A stretch of 64,000 nucleotides of DNA from the NCBI RefSeq assembly GCF_023715225.1, contig NZ_JAMBNS010000010.1, forward strand, positions 146,353 to 210,352, read 5' to 3'. This document shows positions 8,901 to 16,480 of the stretch, one piece after another. Each line of letters opens with the position of its first letter. The first letter of the stretch is position 1. The position numbers and the translations under genes were made by a program. The notes under the pieces were generated by a model. That model had not been told where the DNA came from, did not search any database, and worked only from the letters and a program-made list of their open reading frames with translations. This DNA comes from Robertmurraya korlensis. GTDB taxonomy: Bacteria; Bacillota; Bacilli; Bacillales; Cytobacillaceae.

Positions 8901-11100
8901 ACTCACCGAATAAAGTAGAGTTAGCCTTAATACTGTAACTGAATTCTCCTTCTGCCACATTGGTTAAAGTTGTACTAGTCCCCGTAACCGTTCGTAGTAA
9001 CACTTCTTCACCATCAACCAACTGATAGATCTTATAGTTATTTGCGTACTGAACAGTATTCCATTTCAGGTTAATATCGTTTCCATTGCTAATGGTATAG
9101 CCTGGATTTCCAGGAGTCGCTAGTGTTTGTCCACTTAACGTGAATTTGATAGCAGTTCCTACTTTTGATTCCCCGAAACGAGAGGAATAGGAATAGACCT
9201 CATATTGATAGTCACCTGGTGTCATATTTGTGTAGTTCAGACTTGTTCCAGTGATAGTATTCTTTAACGTTTTCTGGCCATTAATCACTTGATAAATCTT
9301 ATAGCTAGTTGCATAATCGACCGTATCCCATTTTAGTGTGTATGAAGCTGCTCCAGTGATGGTATAACTTCCGTTTGCAGGTGATTTCATCTCTGGATGT
9401 ACTAATGTTAGCTCGACAACAGCTCCTAAAGGAGATTCGCCAAATCTATTACTCAAAGCATGGATTTCGTATCTATAATCTCCAGCAGGAAGATTAGGAA
9501 GAGTTGCAGACAAAGAAGATGCCGTTGCTTTTAAAACTTTCTTCCCATCAATAATTTGATAAACTTTATAACTGTTAGCAAATTCAACTGAATCCCATTG
9601 AAAGCTAAGGTCATTACCATTCTTTATCTCATATTTCGCATTCTCTGGTGCCGCTAACACTACTTGATCTAAATTGAAGGAAATAACAGCACTTTCCCCT
9701 GATTCACCAAATCGAGTGCTATTGGTGTGAACTTCATACTTGTAATTTCCAGCTGGCATATTCGTATAGGTAACTGAAGTTCCTGTCACCGTGCTCTTTA
9801 ATACTTTTTGGTCTCCAACTACTTGATAGACTTTATAATTCGTCGCATTTTCAGCCGCTTTCCAGCTTAATACGATATCATTACCATTTAATACTTTATA
9901 CGCAAGTTCAGTAGGCGGGTTTACTTTTACTGTCTCGATAGTAAAAGTAACTTGTGTGCCCTTTTCAGATTCTCCAAATCGATCACTTGTTGAATGAACC
10001 TCATACCTATATTCTCCACTAGGTAGCATAGTAGCTGAAAAAGAAGTTCCAGTTACTGTTCCCTTTAATACTTTCTCACCATCCACCACCTGATACACTT
10101 TATACCCTGTTGCATAGGGTGCTGCGTTCCAACTAACCACTACATCATTTGTGTTTTGGATTTTCGCACTTACATTTTCCGGAGGAGCCATCTCGATAGA
10201 TTGAACGGAGAAAGTAACCTCGCTACCTTCTACAGAACTTCCAAAACGTGAACTATTTGAATACACCTGATAGATGTAGTCCCCTGCAGGTAAATTCTTT
10301 AGTGTAATATTTGTGCTCGTTACTGTATCTACTAATTCTAACTGTCCATTTTTTACTGAATATACACTATAACTATTTGCAAACTCTGCTGCCTGCCACT
10401 TCAACGTAACATCGGTTACATTTGAAATCGTAAAAGATAGATTTGTTGGAGCTTTCATTTCTGGCTTTATCACTTCAACACTTATTGGGGATGAAGTCAC
10501 TGATTCCCCGTAAAGTGGGTGGGATGAAGAAATCATGTAAGAGTAAGTACCTTCATCTACATTAGAAAAACTATACATTCTTGTATTAGTTGAGACAACA
10601 AGTGACTTTTCACCGTTATCTAATACCTTATATATGTTATATGACTCTGCATATTGGGAAGCTCCCCAGCTTAATACAACATCATTTCCATTTTGAATCG
10701 TTGCTGCAAAGGTTACTGGTGTTTGCATCTCAGGATATCTAATTTCTGTGCTTACCGGTGCTGATGGACCAGACTCCCCTTGACTAGATAATGTAGAAAC
10801 TACGTATCTATAAGAGCCTTCTGGCAAATCTTTTAGATCATATGATGTGCCCGTTGTTGTTCCAAGCACCGTAAGCTGTCCGTCTTTAATTTCATAAACT
10901 TGATATCCACTTGCTCCAAATACGGGACTCCAAGTTAGCTTTCCATCGTCTGGAGTAACTGACTGATAAGCTAGATTACTAGGAGGAAGCATGGTTCCGG
11001 TATTGGCAGAAGCTCTTATACTAGCGATTGGGACAATCAATTGATAGATAAGCATAAGAACGACTAGAAGAACCGGAAGATTAAATATTCTTTTCAACAT
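5980..11100 (-). CDS. Giant secreted protein with 14 fibronectin type III-like repeats and Ig-like C-terminal modules
   Basis: Not a recognised named gene. The 1706-residue protein has a signal peptide (hydrophobic about 8-27, possible cleavage after ASA near residue 32). About 14 repeats of roughly 89 residues follow (about 38-1285), each opening with a P-E/A-N-x-x-Y/K-T-I motif, with central LSW/LKW and ending in RFGES. Next come three repeats with the ATD/ASD...YYSLNG..VEGT pattern of OmpL47-like/Ig-like modules, then a further Ig-like unit and a unique C-terminal domain. No LPXTG, SLH or other wall anchor is visible. The gene is monocistronic, behind a c-di-GMP riboswitch and a sigma-D promoter. 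An adhesin or matrix role is inferred from architecture and regulation. Confidence 0.85.
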   Translation of the reverse strand: MLKRIFNLPVLLVVLMLIYQLIVPIASIRASANTGTMLPPSNLAYQSVTPDDGKLTWSPVFGASGYQVYEIKDGQLTVLGTTTGTSYDLKDLPEGSYRYVVSTLSSQGESGPSAPVSTEIRYPEMQTPVTFAATIQNGNDVVLSWGASQYAESYNIYKVLDNGEKSLVVSTNTRMYSFSNVDEGTYSYMISSSHPLYGESVTSSPISVEVIKPEMKAPTNLSFTISNVTDVTLKWQAAEFANSYSVYSVKNGQLELVDTVTSTNITLKNLPAGDYIYQVYSNSSRFGSSVEGSEVTFSVQSIEMAPPENVSAKIQNTNDVVVSWNAAPYATGYKVYQVVDGEKVLKGTVTGTSFSATMLPSGEYRYEVHSTSDRFGESEKGTQVTFTIETVKVNPPTELAYKVLNGNDIVLSWKAAENATNYKVYQVVGDQKVLKSTVTGTSVTYTNMPAGNYKYEVHTNSTRFGESGESAVISFNLDQVVLAAPENAKYEIKNGNDLSFQWDSVEFANSYKVYQIIDGKKVLKATASSLSATLPNLPAGDYRYEIHALSNRFGESPLGAVVELTLVHPEMKSPANGSYTITGAASYTLKWDTVDYATSYKIYQVINGQKTLKNTITGTSLNYTNMTPGDYQYEVYSYSSRFGESKVGTAIKFTLSGQTLATPGNPGYTISNGNDINLKWNTVQYANNYKIYQLVDGEEVLLRTVTGTSTTLTNVAEGEFSYSIKANSTLFGESPEGASVEGTLVHPDMAKPENASYTIMNGNDITLKWNAVQYATAYQIYQVVDGEKQFVRKVNGTSAAFSTMPEGNYVYEIHSYSDRFGESVQSGQLSFELVYPIMQAPANLTKTILNGNDIKLTWSASTFATDYKVYQVVNEKLVFQRTVTGTSTTFFNMPEGNYEYVVHSNSNRFGESTEGSELSLDLVHPIMQAPANLAKTILNGNDIKLTWSVSAFATEYRVYLVKDGERTLQKTLTGTTTTFVDMPEGEYEYVVRSYSNRFGESPEGSELDFTLVHPIMQAPAKLTKTIENGNDIKLSWDASTYATSYKLYQKVDGKLEFIKTLTSTSTTFTNMPEGDYVYVVHSYSTRFGDSPEGRNLTFNLTWPVVQAPVVNNRVETVNNFTFSWPAVTWANEYRLYKVKGSEKELVYKGTALNHKIYNLAEGVHSYEVTAFSTRFGESVPSNMITEKVVFPVMGVPTASLKLLSDTSARITWDFVTYANGYNIYEVINGEPVLVAEKINNLSYTINNLTYANHLYYVTSYSNSFGESKPSETVLAKLIIDEEAPVTTVNAPTEWVNQDELVEFTATDNEVGVAHTYYSLNDGPIVEGTVVLVTQEGINKIVYNSIDKVGNMEEVKTALVKMDKTAPATQVNEIPTVAQSFTLELTASDELSGVSKIYYSLNGSEYVEGTSIEVTEEGINKISYYSVDAAGNKEAVKTVTVNIDQTAPTTTADLPTTWVKEAVNVKLVASDENSGVKTTYYSVNGSDYVEGTTFTVDKEGANSISYYSVDSVGNVEDVKSVEVKIDQTAPTLLLGVQGQYELGETITLDYLAKDELSGIAVEEVTFNGQTYKKGDQVTLNQPGEYKLSVKVTDAAGWSTVVQKTMVVYIPVSLEVLPRVINGNKGIFTVKATLPKEFQASTFDVSSVTLDGVSPVTDNNGLYKQAEKGHFKFERSDFTWTPGEVQLELRGYVGTYLVVGKATAIVKK

Positions 11101-11135
11101 AAATTTACCCTACCTTTCATGTTAAAAAAGGCAAA

Positions 11136-11162
11136 TAAAAAAGAACCCCATAAGAAAGGTTC
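11136..11162 (-). terminator. Leader terminator, probable expression platform of the riboswitch
   Basis: On the minus strand GAACC and GGTTC (extended by G-U pairs) flank a short loop, followed by TTTTTTAT, between the riboswitch and the start codon. Just upstream, TCATAGA/TCTATGA (11161-11182) can form a competing hairpin. The sequence after the terminator (11130-11136) is complementary to the GGCAAAT that opens the aptamer. Which pairing is used, and so the sign of regulation, cannot be decided by eye. Confidence 0.6.
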
Positions 11163-11188
11163 ATAGAAAAGACAATCTATGACTTCTT

Positions 11189-11274
11189 GTGGTAACTGGC
11201 TGCCATTCGCATTTCTGCGGGTAAGGCCCTCTTAGTTTTGCGTCTCACAGTTTCCCGTGATTTGCCCTTTTCAC
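11189..11274 (-). ncRNA. Cyclic di-GMP-I riboswitch (GEMM-I)
   Basis: The minus strand contains the GEMM-I landmarks in order: GGGCAAA; a six-pair P2 stem (TCACGG/CTGTGA) closed by a GAAA tetraloop; GACGCAAAACTAAGAGGGCC; a P3 arm; and AATGGCAGCCAGTTACC at the 3' side. This is the arrangement of the c-di-GMP-binding class I aptamer. It sits in the leader of the giant Fn3 gene, about 90 bases before its ATG and upstream of a terminator. Confidence 0.92.
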
Positions 11275-11349
11275 TTCATTAAGTACACTCATTTTTGTAA
11301 CCGTACTATTACTATTATTTCACCTCCATTCATTTACGTTATAAATCTA

Positions 11350-11376
11350 TTATCGGCAGTTAATGGGAGTTATTTA
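11350..11376 (-). promoter_or_regulatory. Sigma-D (motility) promoter of the riboswitch-Fn3 gene
   Basis: On the minus strand TAAA (11373-11376), 15 bases, then GCCGATAA (11350-11357), which matches the Bacillus sigma-D consensus closely and better than the flagellin promoters in this window. Predicted start about 11342 gives a leader of about 240 bases that includes the whole aptamer. Confidence 0.82.
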
Positions 11377-11532
11377 GGATTAACTACCTAAATTTAGTTC
11401 GATTATACCATTTTATTTTCACAAATAGATAGGTATTTGTATACAAACCTTTGGTATTTTGCATTGTTCAGCTTTATCTCAAAGAGAATCACTTAAGCTT
11501 TACATACCTATAACAGTATAAACTTCCCCACT

Positions 11533-11554
11533 AAAAAACCCCCATTACTGGGGG
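11533..11554 (-). terminator. Terminator after the DUF1028 gene
   Basis: Five G-C pairs (CCCCC/GGGGG, six-base loop) followed by six Ts on the minus strand, 11 bases past the stop codon. The stretch 11377-11532 between this and the sigma-D promoter shows no gene. Confidence 0.88.
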
Positions 11555-11564
11555 CTATACACAA

Positions 11565-12404
11565 CTATTTCTTTTTCATATAATCAAGCACGTCCAAATC
11601 CATTTTTCCACGCTCTAACTCGCGCGCTTCAAAGTTCTCGGTATGTATATAACGAGTCAGTGCCTTGTGAACACTCTCCTCATCCACGTACAAATCCAAA
11701 TATCCATGGCGTCTTAAGCATGCAATCAACTCTTCCTTCACATGCCCTTCAATCACTGCAATACGTTCTTCCTTAGGGGGAGCAAAGTATAGCTGTCGCA
11801 AACCAAATACGCGAATTAGTTCTTTTATCGGCTCCGGATGGTCGTCAACACGAAGATCAATGAATCGATCATTGTATCCACCATAACCTCCCGCTTCCTT
11901 CACCACCAATAGGGCCGCTGATTGCTGACCACGACTATCTCCACCAGCCTCTTGCCCTGCGTTCAAAGCAGCAAGTAAGCGCTCAGCAAGTGTTCCGCCT
12001 GTCTCTTGAAACATTTTAGCCATCGCTTGTACCGTCTGTTCGTCGACTAAAATATTCCCCTGTGCAGCAAAATTCTCTCCAGTAATTCCACCCGCCCATT
12101 CATAGCATTTTTCACCGGTAAAAGTAGCAGCATTTCCGTTTGCATCGATCACTCCAACCTGGCGAAGATCTCTGTCCTCATCCCGTGAGGTAATGATTTC
12201 GACCACCTCTTCGGCTGACTTTCCTTCTGAAAACAGCTGCAATGCCTCTGGACCATAAGATGTATTCGCGTAAGACTGTGTCGCAACAGCACCTACTCCA
12301 GCCTTCGCGAACGGCACCACGGCTCCCACTCCAAGAAACTTCGACTGTACCGCAATTCCCCATTCTTTTTCCTTTGGATCATAGCCTACGATTGAAAACG
12401 TCAT
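11565..12404 (-). CDS. DUF1028 family protein (Ntn-hydrolase-like fold)
   Basis: Member of the widespread but uncharacterised DUF1028 family, proposed to have an N-terminal nucleophile hydrolase-like fold. The 279-residue cytoplasmic protein has the family start (MTFSIVGYDPKEKEWGIAVQS), the ATQSYANTSYGP stretch, GGDSRGQQSAALLV and LRVDDHPEPI. The last 50 residues are an extra helical tail beyond the usual core. A GAGGGAGGA ribosome site precedes the ATG. It lies 96 bases downstream of two chromate-transporter genes, with a long hairpin between. Substrate unknown. Confidence 0.85.
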   Translation of the reverse strand: MTFSIVGYDPKEKEWGIAVQSKFLGVGAVVPFAKAGVGAVATQSYANTSYGPEALQLFSEGKSAEEVVEIITSRDEDRDLRQVGVIDANGNAATFTGEKCYEWAGGITGENFAAQGNILVDEQTVQAMAKMFQETGGTLAERLLAALNAGQEAGGDSRGQQSAALLVVKEAGGYGGYNDRFIDLRVDDHPEPIKELIRVFGLRQLYFAPPKEERIAVIEGHVKEELIACLRRHGYLDLYVDEESVHKALTRYIHTENFEARELERGKMDLDVLDYMKKK

Positions 12405-12431
12405 GTTTCTTCCTCCCTCATCCTAAGTAGG

Positions 12432-12497
12432 TATAGTTTCACCTGAAGGAAGCCTTTGTTGCGCCAGCAACACCAGCTTCCGGAAGGAGAAACTATA
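12432..12497. repeat. Long symmetric imperfect inverted repeat between chromate and DUF1028 genes
   Basis: A 66-base inverted repeat. Outer arms TATAGTTTC/GAAACTATA, then CCT/AGG, GGAAGC/GCTTCC and GTTGC/GCAAC, with equal-sized internal loops on both sides. No T-run follows on either strand, so it is not a standard terminator. It starts 4 bases after the chromate-gene stop codon. It could be an RNA processing or stabilising element, or a small palindromic mobile repeat. No second copy was seen in this window. Confidence 0.7.
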
Positions 12498-12500
12498 ACT

Positions 12501-13031
12501 TTACCCTAGGAAAATTCCCCCATAAACAAGCGCACCCGCTATCACATAGGCAGGGTGAACCTTTAGTCTTTCCATCAAAACAAAGGCAATGACACCAATT
12601 CCAATCGTCTGCCAAATACCCAATCCTTCGTATGAAGAGAAAAAGAAATCATACGTCATGACTCCTAATAAAACTGCAATGACCGGTCGCACCAATACGG
12701 TGAGTCGCTTAACCTTTGGTGATTCTTTATATTTCATCAACAAACCGAGTAAAGTGACCATTAAAATTAACGAAGGTGCCACCGTAGCAAATACGGCAAC
12801 CACCGCTCCGAAAACCCCACCCACTTCATAGCCAATATAACCAGCCATTTTTGTTGCGATAGGGCCCGGCAAGGCATTCCCTAACGCGAGTACTTCACTA
12901 AATTCATTAACAGACAACCATTCATAACGATCCACCACTTCATTTTCAACCAGTGGAATCGAAGCTGGTCCTCCACCATAACCGAGAATTCCCGGAATAA
13001 AAAACGCCAAAAACAATTGCCAATAGATCAT
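12501..13031 (-). CDS. Chromate transporter family protein, second of a pair
   Basis: Short-chain ChrA-type membrane protein of 176 residues, one half of the two-gene form in which two homologous proteins of opposite topology are thought to act together. It shows the N-terminal GYGGGPASIPLVENEVV and the ALGNALPGPIATKMAGYIGY motif, and four to five membrane segments. Its ATG overlaps the stop of its partner by four bases. Chromate efflux is the family function; the true substrate may differ. Confidence 0.88.
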   Translation of the reverse strand: MIYWQLFLAFFIPGILGYGGGPASIPLVENEVVDRYEWLSVNEFSEVLALGNALPGPIATKMAGYIGYEVGGVFGAVVAVFATVAPSLILMVTLLGLLMKYKESPKVKRLTVLVRPVIAVLLGVMTYDFFFSSYEGLGIWQTIGIGVIAFVLMERLKVHPAYVIAGALVYGGIFLG

Positions 13032-13597
13032 GCCGACGTCTTCTCCTTTTCCTTTGAATTCCCTTGATCTTTTTTCAATAATGCACTTAGTAATAAAGCG
13101 AAAATTATGATTGCAGGATGCACGTTTAAAAATTGGAGCAAAACAAGGCTAGCTACGACAAATATGAGTGTCCAGATCCAACCGAGACTAGAGCTAGATG
13201 ATTTTTTCAAAAAATCCCAAGTTAATGTAGCAAGCATAACCGCAACGACCGGCACCACCGCCATGGACATGCCTCGCACCCATGCTTGATCCTTGTATGT
13301 ATTCAATACATTTAGCAGGATAATCATTAAAAAAATACTTGGTAAGATTGATGCAAAAAGTGCATTTAGAAGTCCTAATACCCCGCCTACTCGATACCCA
13401 ATATAACCGGCCATCTTCGTATTAATGGGCCCTGGCAAGGCATTGGCAAGTGCTAGAATATCTCCAAATTCATCCGAATCCATCCATTTGAACGTATCGA
13501 CAACTTCCTTTTTCACAAGAGGAATTGATGATGGCCCCCCACCGTAGCCCAGAATCCCTGAGCGGAAGAAGGCGATAAATAACTGTCTGTGCTTCAT
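13028..13597 (-). CDS. Chromate transporter family protein, first of a pair
   Basis: Short-chain ChrA-type membrane protein of 189 residues, clearly homologous to the gene that follows (GYGGGPSSIPLVKKEVV; ALANALPGPINTKMAGYIGY). Five membrane segments and a charged Lys/Glu tail are visible. Start ATG is preceded by AGGAGG-like bases. Comparable adjacent pairs occur in Bacillus as ywrB-ywrA. The two genes and DUF1028 are probably one transcript. Confidence 0.88.
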   Translation of the reverse strand: MKHRQLFIAFFRSGILGYGGGPSSIPLVKKEVVDTFKWMDSDEFGDILALANALPGPINTKMAGYIGYRVGGVLGLLNALFASILPSIFLMIILLNVLNTYKDQAWVRGMSMAVVPVVAVMLATLTWDFLKKSSSSSLGWIWTLIFVVASLVLLQFLNVHPAIIIFALLLSALLKKDQGNSKEKEKTSA

Positions 13598-13709
13598 AAC
13601 ATTCCTCCTAAATTATAAAAATTCAGATAGCTTTATCATACCAAATTTATGTGTTTTCGTTAACCGTTTATTTCGGGATTCGAGATATTTACAAAATCGA
13701 AACAAACAC

Positions 13710-13737
13710 TAAACACTGTCGTTTTTTGTCCGATACA
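13710..13737 (+). promoter_or_regulatory. Sigma-D promoter of the lipoprotein/MCP operon
   Basis: TAAA (13710-13713), 16 bases, CCGATACA (13730-13737). This resembles the flagellin promoters of this window. Start would lie about 30 bases before the lipoprotein ATG. Confidence 0.7.
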
Positions 13738-13772
13738 TATGAGGTATGTACAACTATGGGGAGGACAGCAAC

Positions 13773-14747
13773 ATGCTAAAAAGAATATTTTTATTGTTCC
13801 TAGTCGTAAACGTTTTAAGCGCTTGTTCACTCGGAGCACAGCAAACAAAGACAGAAAAAGAATACAAAATTGGGATTCTTTTATCAGATAGTGGTCTTGG
13901 AGATGAATCCTTTAACGATTCCGCCTTCCGTGGCCTAGAACGCGCTCGTGACGAGTTTGGAATCTTATTTGATTATAAAGAAGCTCCAGATGGGAACTTC
14001 GAAGAAAAATTAAAAGAGCTTGTCGAGGAAGAAAATGACCTAATTATCGGTCTTGGTTTTTCTGTCAAAGAAGCCGTTGAAGCAGTAGCCAAAGAGAATC
14101 CAAAACAGCAATTCATGCTGATTGATGAAGTATCCGAGCTGGATAATGTTGTTTCTCTTACGTTTAAAGAATACGAAGGTAGCTTCCTCGTAGGAATGGT
14201 TGCCGCGATGAAGAGCACCACTGGAAAAATAGGATTTATTGGTGGCTTTGATGTGCCTGTCGTGAATCACTTTAAAGCAGGCTATATACAAGGCGCAAAA
14301 TACGTGAATCCGAATGTAGAAGTAATAGTTGAGTACGCCAATTCCTTTGGTGATGCAACACTTGGTGGAAGTATTGCAGAAAAACAAATCGCTGCGGGTG
14401 CAGACTTTATCTATCCGGCTGCTGGATTCACTGGGTTCGGAGCACTACAGACCGCTCAAAAGCTAGGTAAATTGGCTGCGGGCGTGGATTCTGACCAATT
14501 TTTCGTAGCAGAAAAAGCCGTTACCACTTCCATGCTAAAAAATATTGATGTTGCCGTATACGATATTGCCAAAGAATTAAAGGAAACCGGGAAAATCGGT
14601 TCTTCCACATATGTACTTGGTCTTAGTGAGAACGGCGTTGGCCTAGCAGACATCCGTGTTGTTGAACTTTCTGAAGCAGAAAATCGTCAACTCGAGGAAG
14701 CAAAAGAGAAAATCATTTCGGGTGACATCACCGTCGAGATGGAATAA
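13773..14747 (+). CDS. BMP/Med-family substrate-binding lipoprotein
   Basis: Extracellular lipoprotein related to the basic membrane protein (BMP, PnrA/Med) family, which binds nucleosides in the characterised members. Lipobox is LSAC (Cys about 17), followed by a domain with KIGILLSDSGLGDESFND, GKIGFIGGFDVPVV, and YPAAGFTGFGAL. An upstream in-frame ATG at 13746 is rejected because the GGGGAGG ribosome site directly precedes the ATG at 13773. No permease or ATPase gene is adjacent. Instead a chemoreceptor starts 12 bases downstream and the pair has a sigma-D promoter, so a role as a sensing partner is likely (inference). Confidence 0.87.
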   Translation: MLKRIFLLFLVVNVLSACSLGAQQTKTEKEYKIGILLSDSGLGDESFNDSAFRGLERARDEFGILFDYKEAPDGNFEEKLKELVEEENDLIIGLGFSVKEAVEAVAKENPKQQFMLIDEVSELDNVVSLTFKEYEGSFLVGMVAAMKSTTGKIGFIGGFDVPVVNHFKAGYIQGAKYVNPNVEVIVEYANSFGDATLGGSIAEKQIAAGADFIYPAAGFTGFGALQTAQKLGKLAAGVDSDQFFVAEKAVTTSMLKNIDVAVYDIAKELKETGKIGSSTYVLGLSENGVGLADIRVVELSEAENRQLEEAKEKIISGDITVEME

Positions 14748-14759
14748 GGAGGGAATGAC

Positions 14760-16415
14760 ATGAAACTTAGATCTCGCTTACTCATCATCGCTATCATTCC
14801 ACTTTTATTATCAACATTGATTATTGGATTTATGATTTCTCAGCTAGTTAGCATGCAAAGCTCAGCTAAAGATGATGTAGAAGTTTTACTACTAGTAGAA
14901 GATATTCAAGGTGAACTGGTTGTAGCGAAACAAGCACTCTCTAACTACACTTTTAATCAAAGTGAAGCAAACAAATCAGAAGCACTCTCGCAATTACAAA
15001 ACATCGATGAGCAAATGGCAGCACTAACAAAAGTTATTAGAGTCGCTGAGCAGAAAGAGACTCTAGGGAAGGTGCAAGAGAAGTTTGATGCCCTAACTTC
15101 TGAGGTCGATGCGGGGTTTGGAAATCAGGATCCCTCTGCGATTAAAAGACAATCGATTCGTATTTCGGGTGTCTTAAATGATATGTACTTATTGGATAAG
15201 CTTACTGGAGAATGGTATGACGAAATGCTTCAGCAAACAGAGAAGAAAATTCAGTTTGTAGTCGTGTTTTCTATCATTGCAATTGTGATATTAATTGTAT
15301 TATCTAGCCTTTCGACTTGGTTCTTGGCTAGACGGATAGCAAAACCGTTACGTGAAGTAGTAAACCATGCGATTAAAGTGGCAGACGGAGACCTCACGGT
15401 TGAAGTGGATGAGGTGAAGGAAGATAGTTCATATGAGTTGGACCAATTAAAATCTGCTTTTGCCCTTATGATTTCGAATGTCAGACAAACCGTTCAATCG
15501 ATCGAGCAGGTTGGTGAACGTGTGACCGGCTTTACCTCTGAAGTGTCTGGTCATATGGTAAGCTTGCGTGAAATCAGCAACCAGGTGGCGGTTTCAACCG
15601 AAGAGCTCGCTCGCGGTAGCCAATCGGTTTCAGAAGATATTCAATCAACAGCTGGTTCTATGAGTGCAATGAACGAAGAGTTCTCTCGTGTTCAGAATAA
15701 AACCGAGCAATCATCACAGGCTGGTTCAGCTGCGTTGGATTCTGTTCAAACCGGCAGAGTGTCTTTAGAAAAGCAAGTCGAACTAGCCTCACAGCTCTCA
15801 CAATCAACCGATCATATTAAAACATCCGTCGAAGGCTTCACACAGTTTGCAGGACAAATTGAGGAAGCAGCACGTTCGGTACGTGAAATCGCTGATCAAA
15901 CGAATTTGTTGGCATTAAATGCAGCGATCGAAGCAGCACGAGCAGGAGAAGCTGGAAAAGGCTTTGCTGTTGTAGCAGACGAAGTTCGTAAGCTTGCAGA
16001 TGATTCGACTAAGGCAACCGAACACATCACAACGATGGTGAGCCATATGAAAAAAGGAATTGCTACGATTGTGGAAGCAACGGAGCTTGGGTATGAGTTA
16101 TCCAATCAACAGCAATCTTCTATGAAGGAAACAGAATCTTCATTTGAAGTGATTTCTATGAATGTGATGGCAATCAATGAGCAATTAGATGCGTTAGTTG
16201 AGGGAATGAAAACATCTAGCAGCATGAGTGCTTCGGTTATTTCTGCGATTGAGAATATTTCTGCGGTAACCGAGGAAACAGCGGCTGGAACGGAAGAGAT
16301 TAGTGCTTCCACGGATGCGCAGCTTCAGGCGTTTGAGCAGGTGAATGAGAAGATGGAGCAGCTGCAGGAGTTGACGGTTGAGATGAAGAAGGAATTGGCG
16401 AAGTTTCGGTTGTAA
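14760..16415 (+). CDS. Methyl-accepting chemotaxis protein
   Basis: Transmembrane chemoreceptor of 551 residues. Membrane segment about 7-29; a short extracellular domain of about 130 residues (a four-helix-bundle-sized sensor); second membrane segment about 163-188; HAMP (about 189-245); then a long coiled-coil signalling domain with the conserved hairpin tip [19 protein letters not shown] near 385-403, which binds CheA/CheW. The C-terminus lacks a CheR-binding pentapeptide. It is cotranscribed with the upstream binding lipoprotein, so the ligand may be presented by that protein. Confidence 0.94.
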   Translation: MKLRSRLLIIAIIPLLLSTLIIGFMISQLVSMQSSAKDDVEVLLLVEDIQGELVVAKQALSNYTFNQSEANKSEALSQLQNIDEQMAALTKVIRVAEQKETLGKVQEKFDALTSEVDAGFGNQDPSAIKRQSIRISGVLNDMYLLDKLTGEWYDEMLQQTEKKIQFVVVFSIIAIVILIVLSSLSTWFLARRIAKPLREVVNHAIKVADGDLTVEVDEVKEDSSYELDQLKSAFALMISNVRQTVQSIEQVGERVTGFTSEVSGHMVSLREISNQVAVSTEELARGSQSVSEDIQSTAGSMSAMNEEFSRVQNKTEQSSQAGSAALDSVQTGRVSLEKQVELASQLSQSTDHIKTSVEGFTQFAGQIEEAARSVREIADQTNLLALNAAIEAARAGEAGKGFAVVADEVRKLADDSTKATEHITTMVSHMKKGIATIVEATELGYELSNQQQSSMKETESSFEVISMNVMAINEQLDALVEGMKTSSSMSASVISAIENISAVTEETAAGTEEISASTDAQLQAFEQVNEKMEQLQELTVEMKKELAKFRL

Positions 16416-16424
16416 TGGGTAAAG

Positions 16425-16480
16425 AAAAGCTAACTCACGAGTCACCTTTCAATGACCTTTTGAGTTAGCTTTTTAATTTT
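16425..16480. terminator. Bidirectional terminator between mcp and the acyltransferase
   Basis: Thirteen-base stem AAAAGCTAACTCA/TGAGTTAGCTTTT with a 23-base loop, T-runs on both sides. The acyltransferase stop codon (16442-16444) lies inside the loop and its last codons form one arm, so the converging genes share one compact hairpin. Confidence 0.85.

Noticed and set aside
5980..11100. Fn3 gene as an assembly-duplicated repeat region
   Set aside because: The 14 repeats differ from one another at many positions and form one intact reading frame, so collapse or false expansion is unlikely.
12178..12430. Short frames overlapping the start of the DUF1028 gene on both strands
   Set aside because: Compositionally improbable peptides with no ribosome site; shadows of the real gene.
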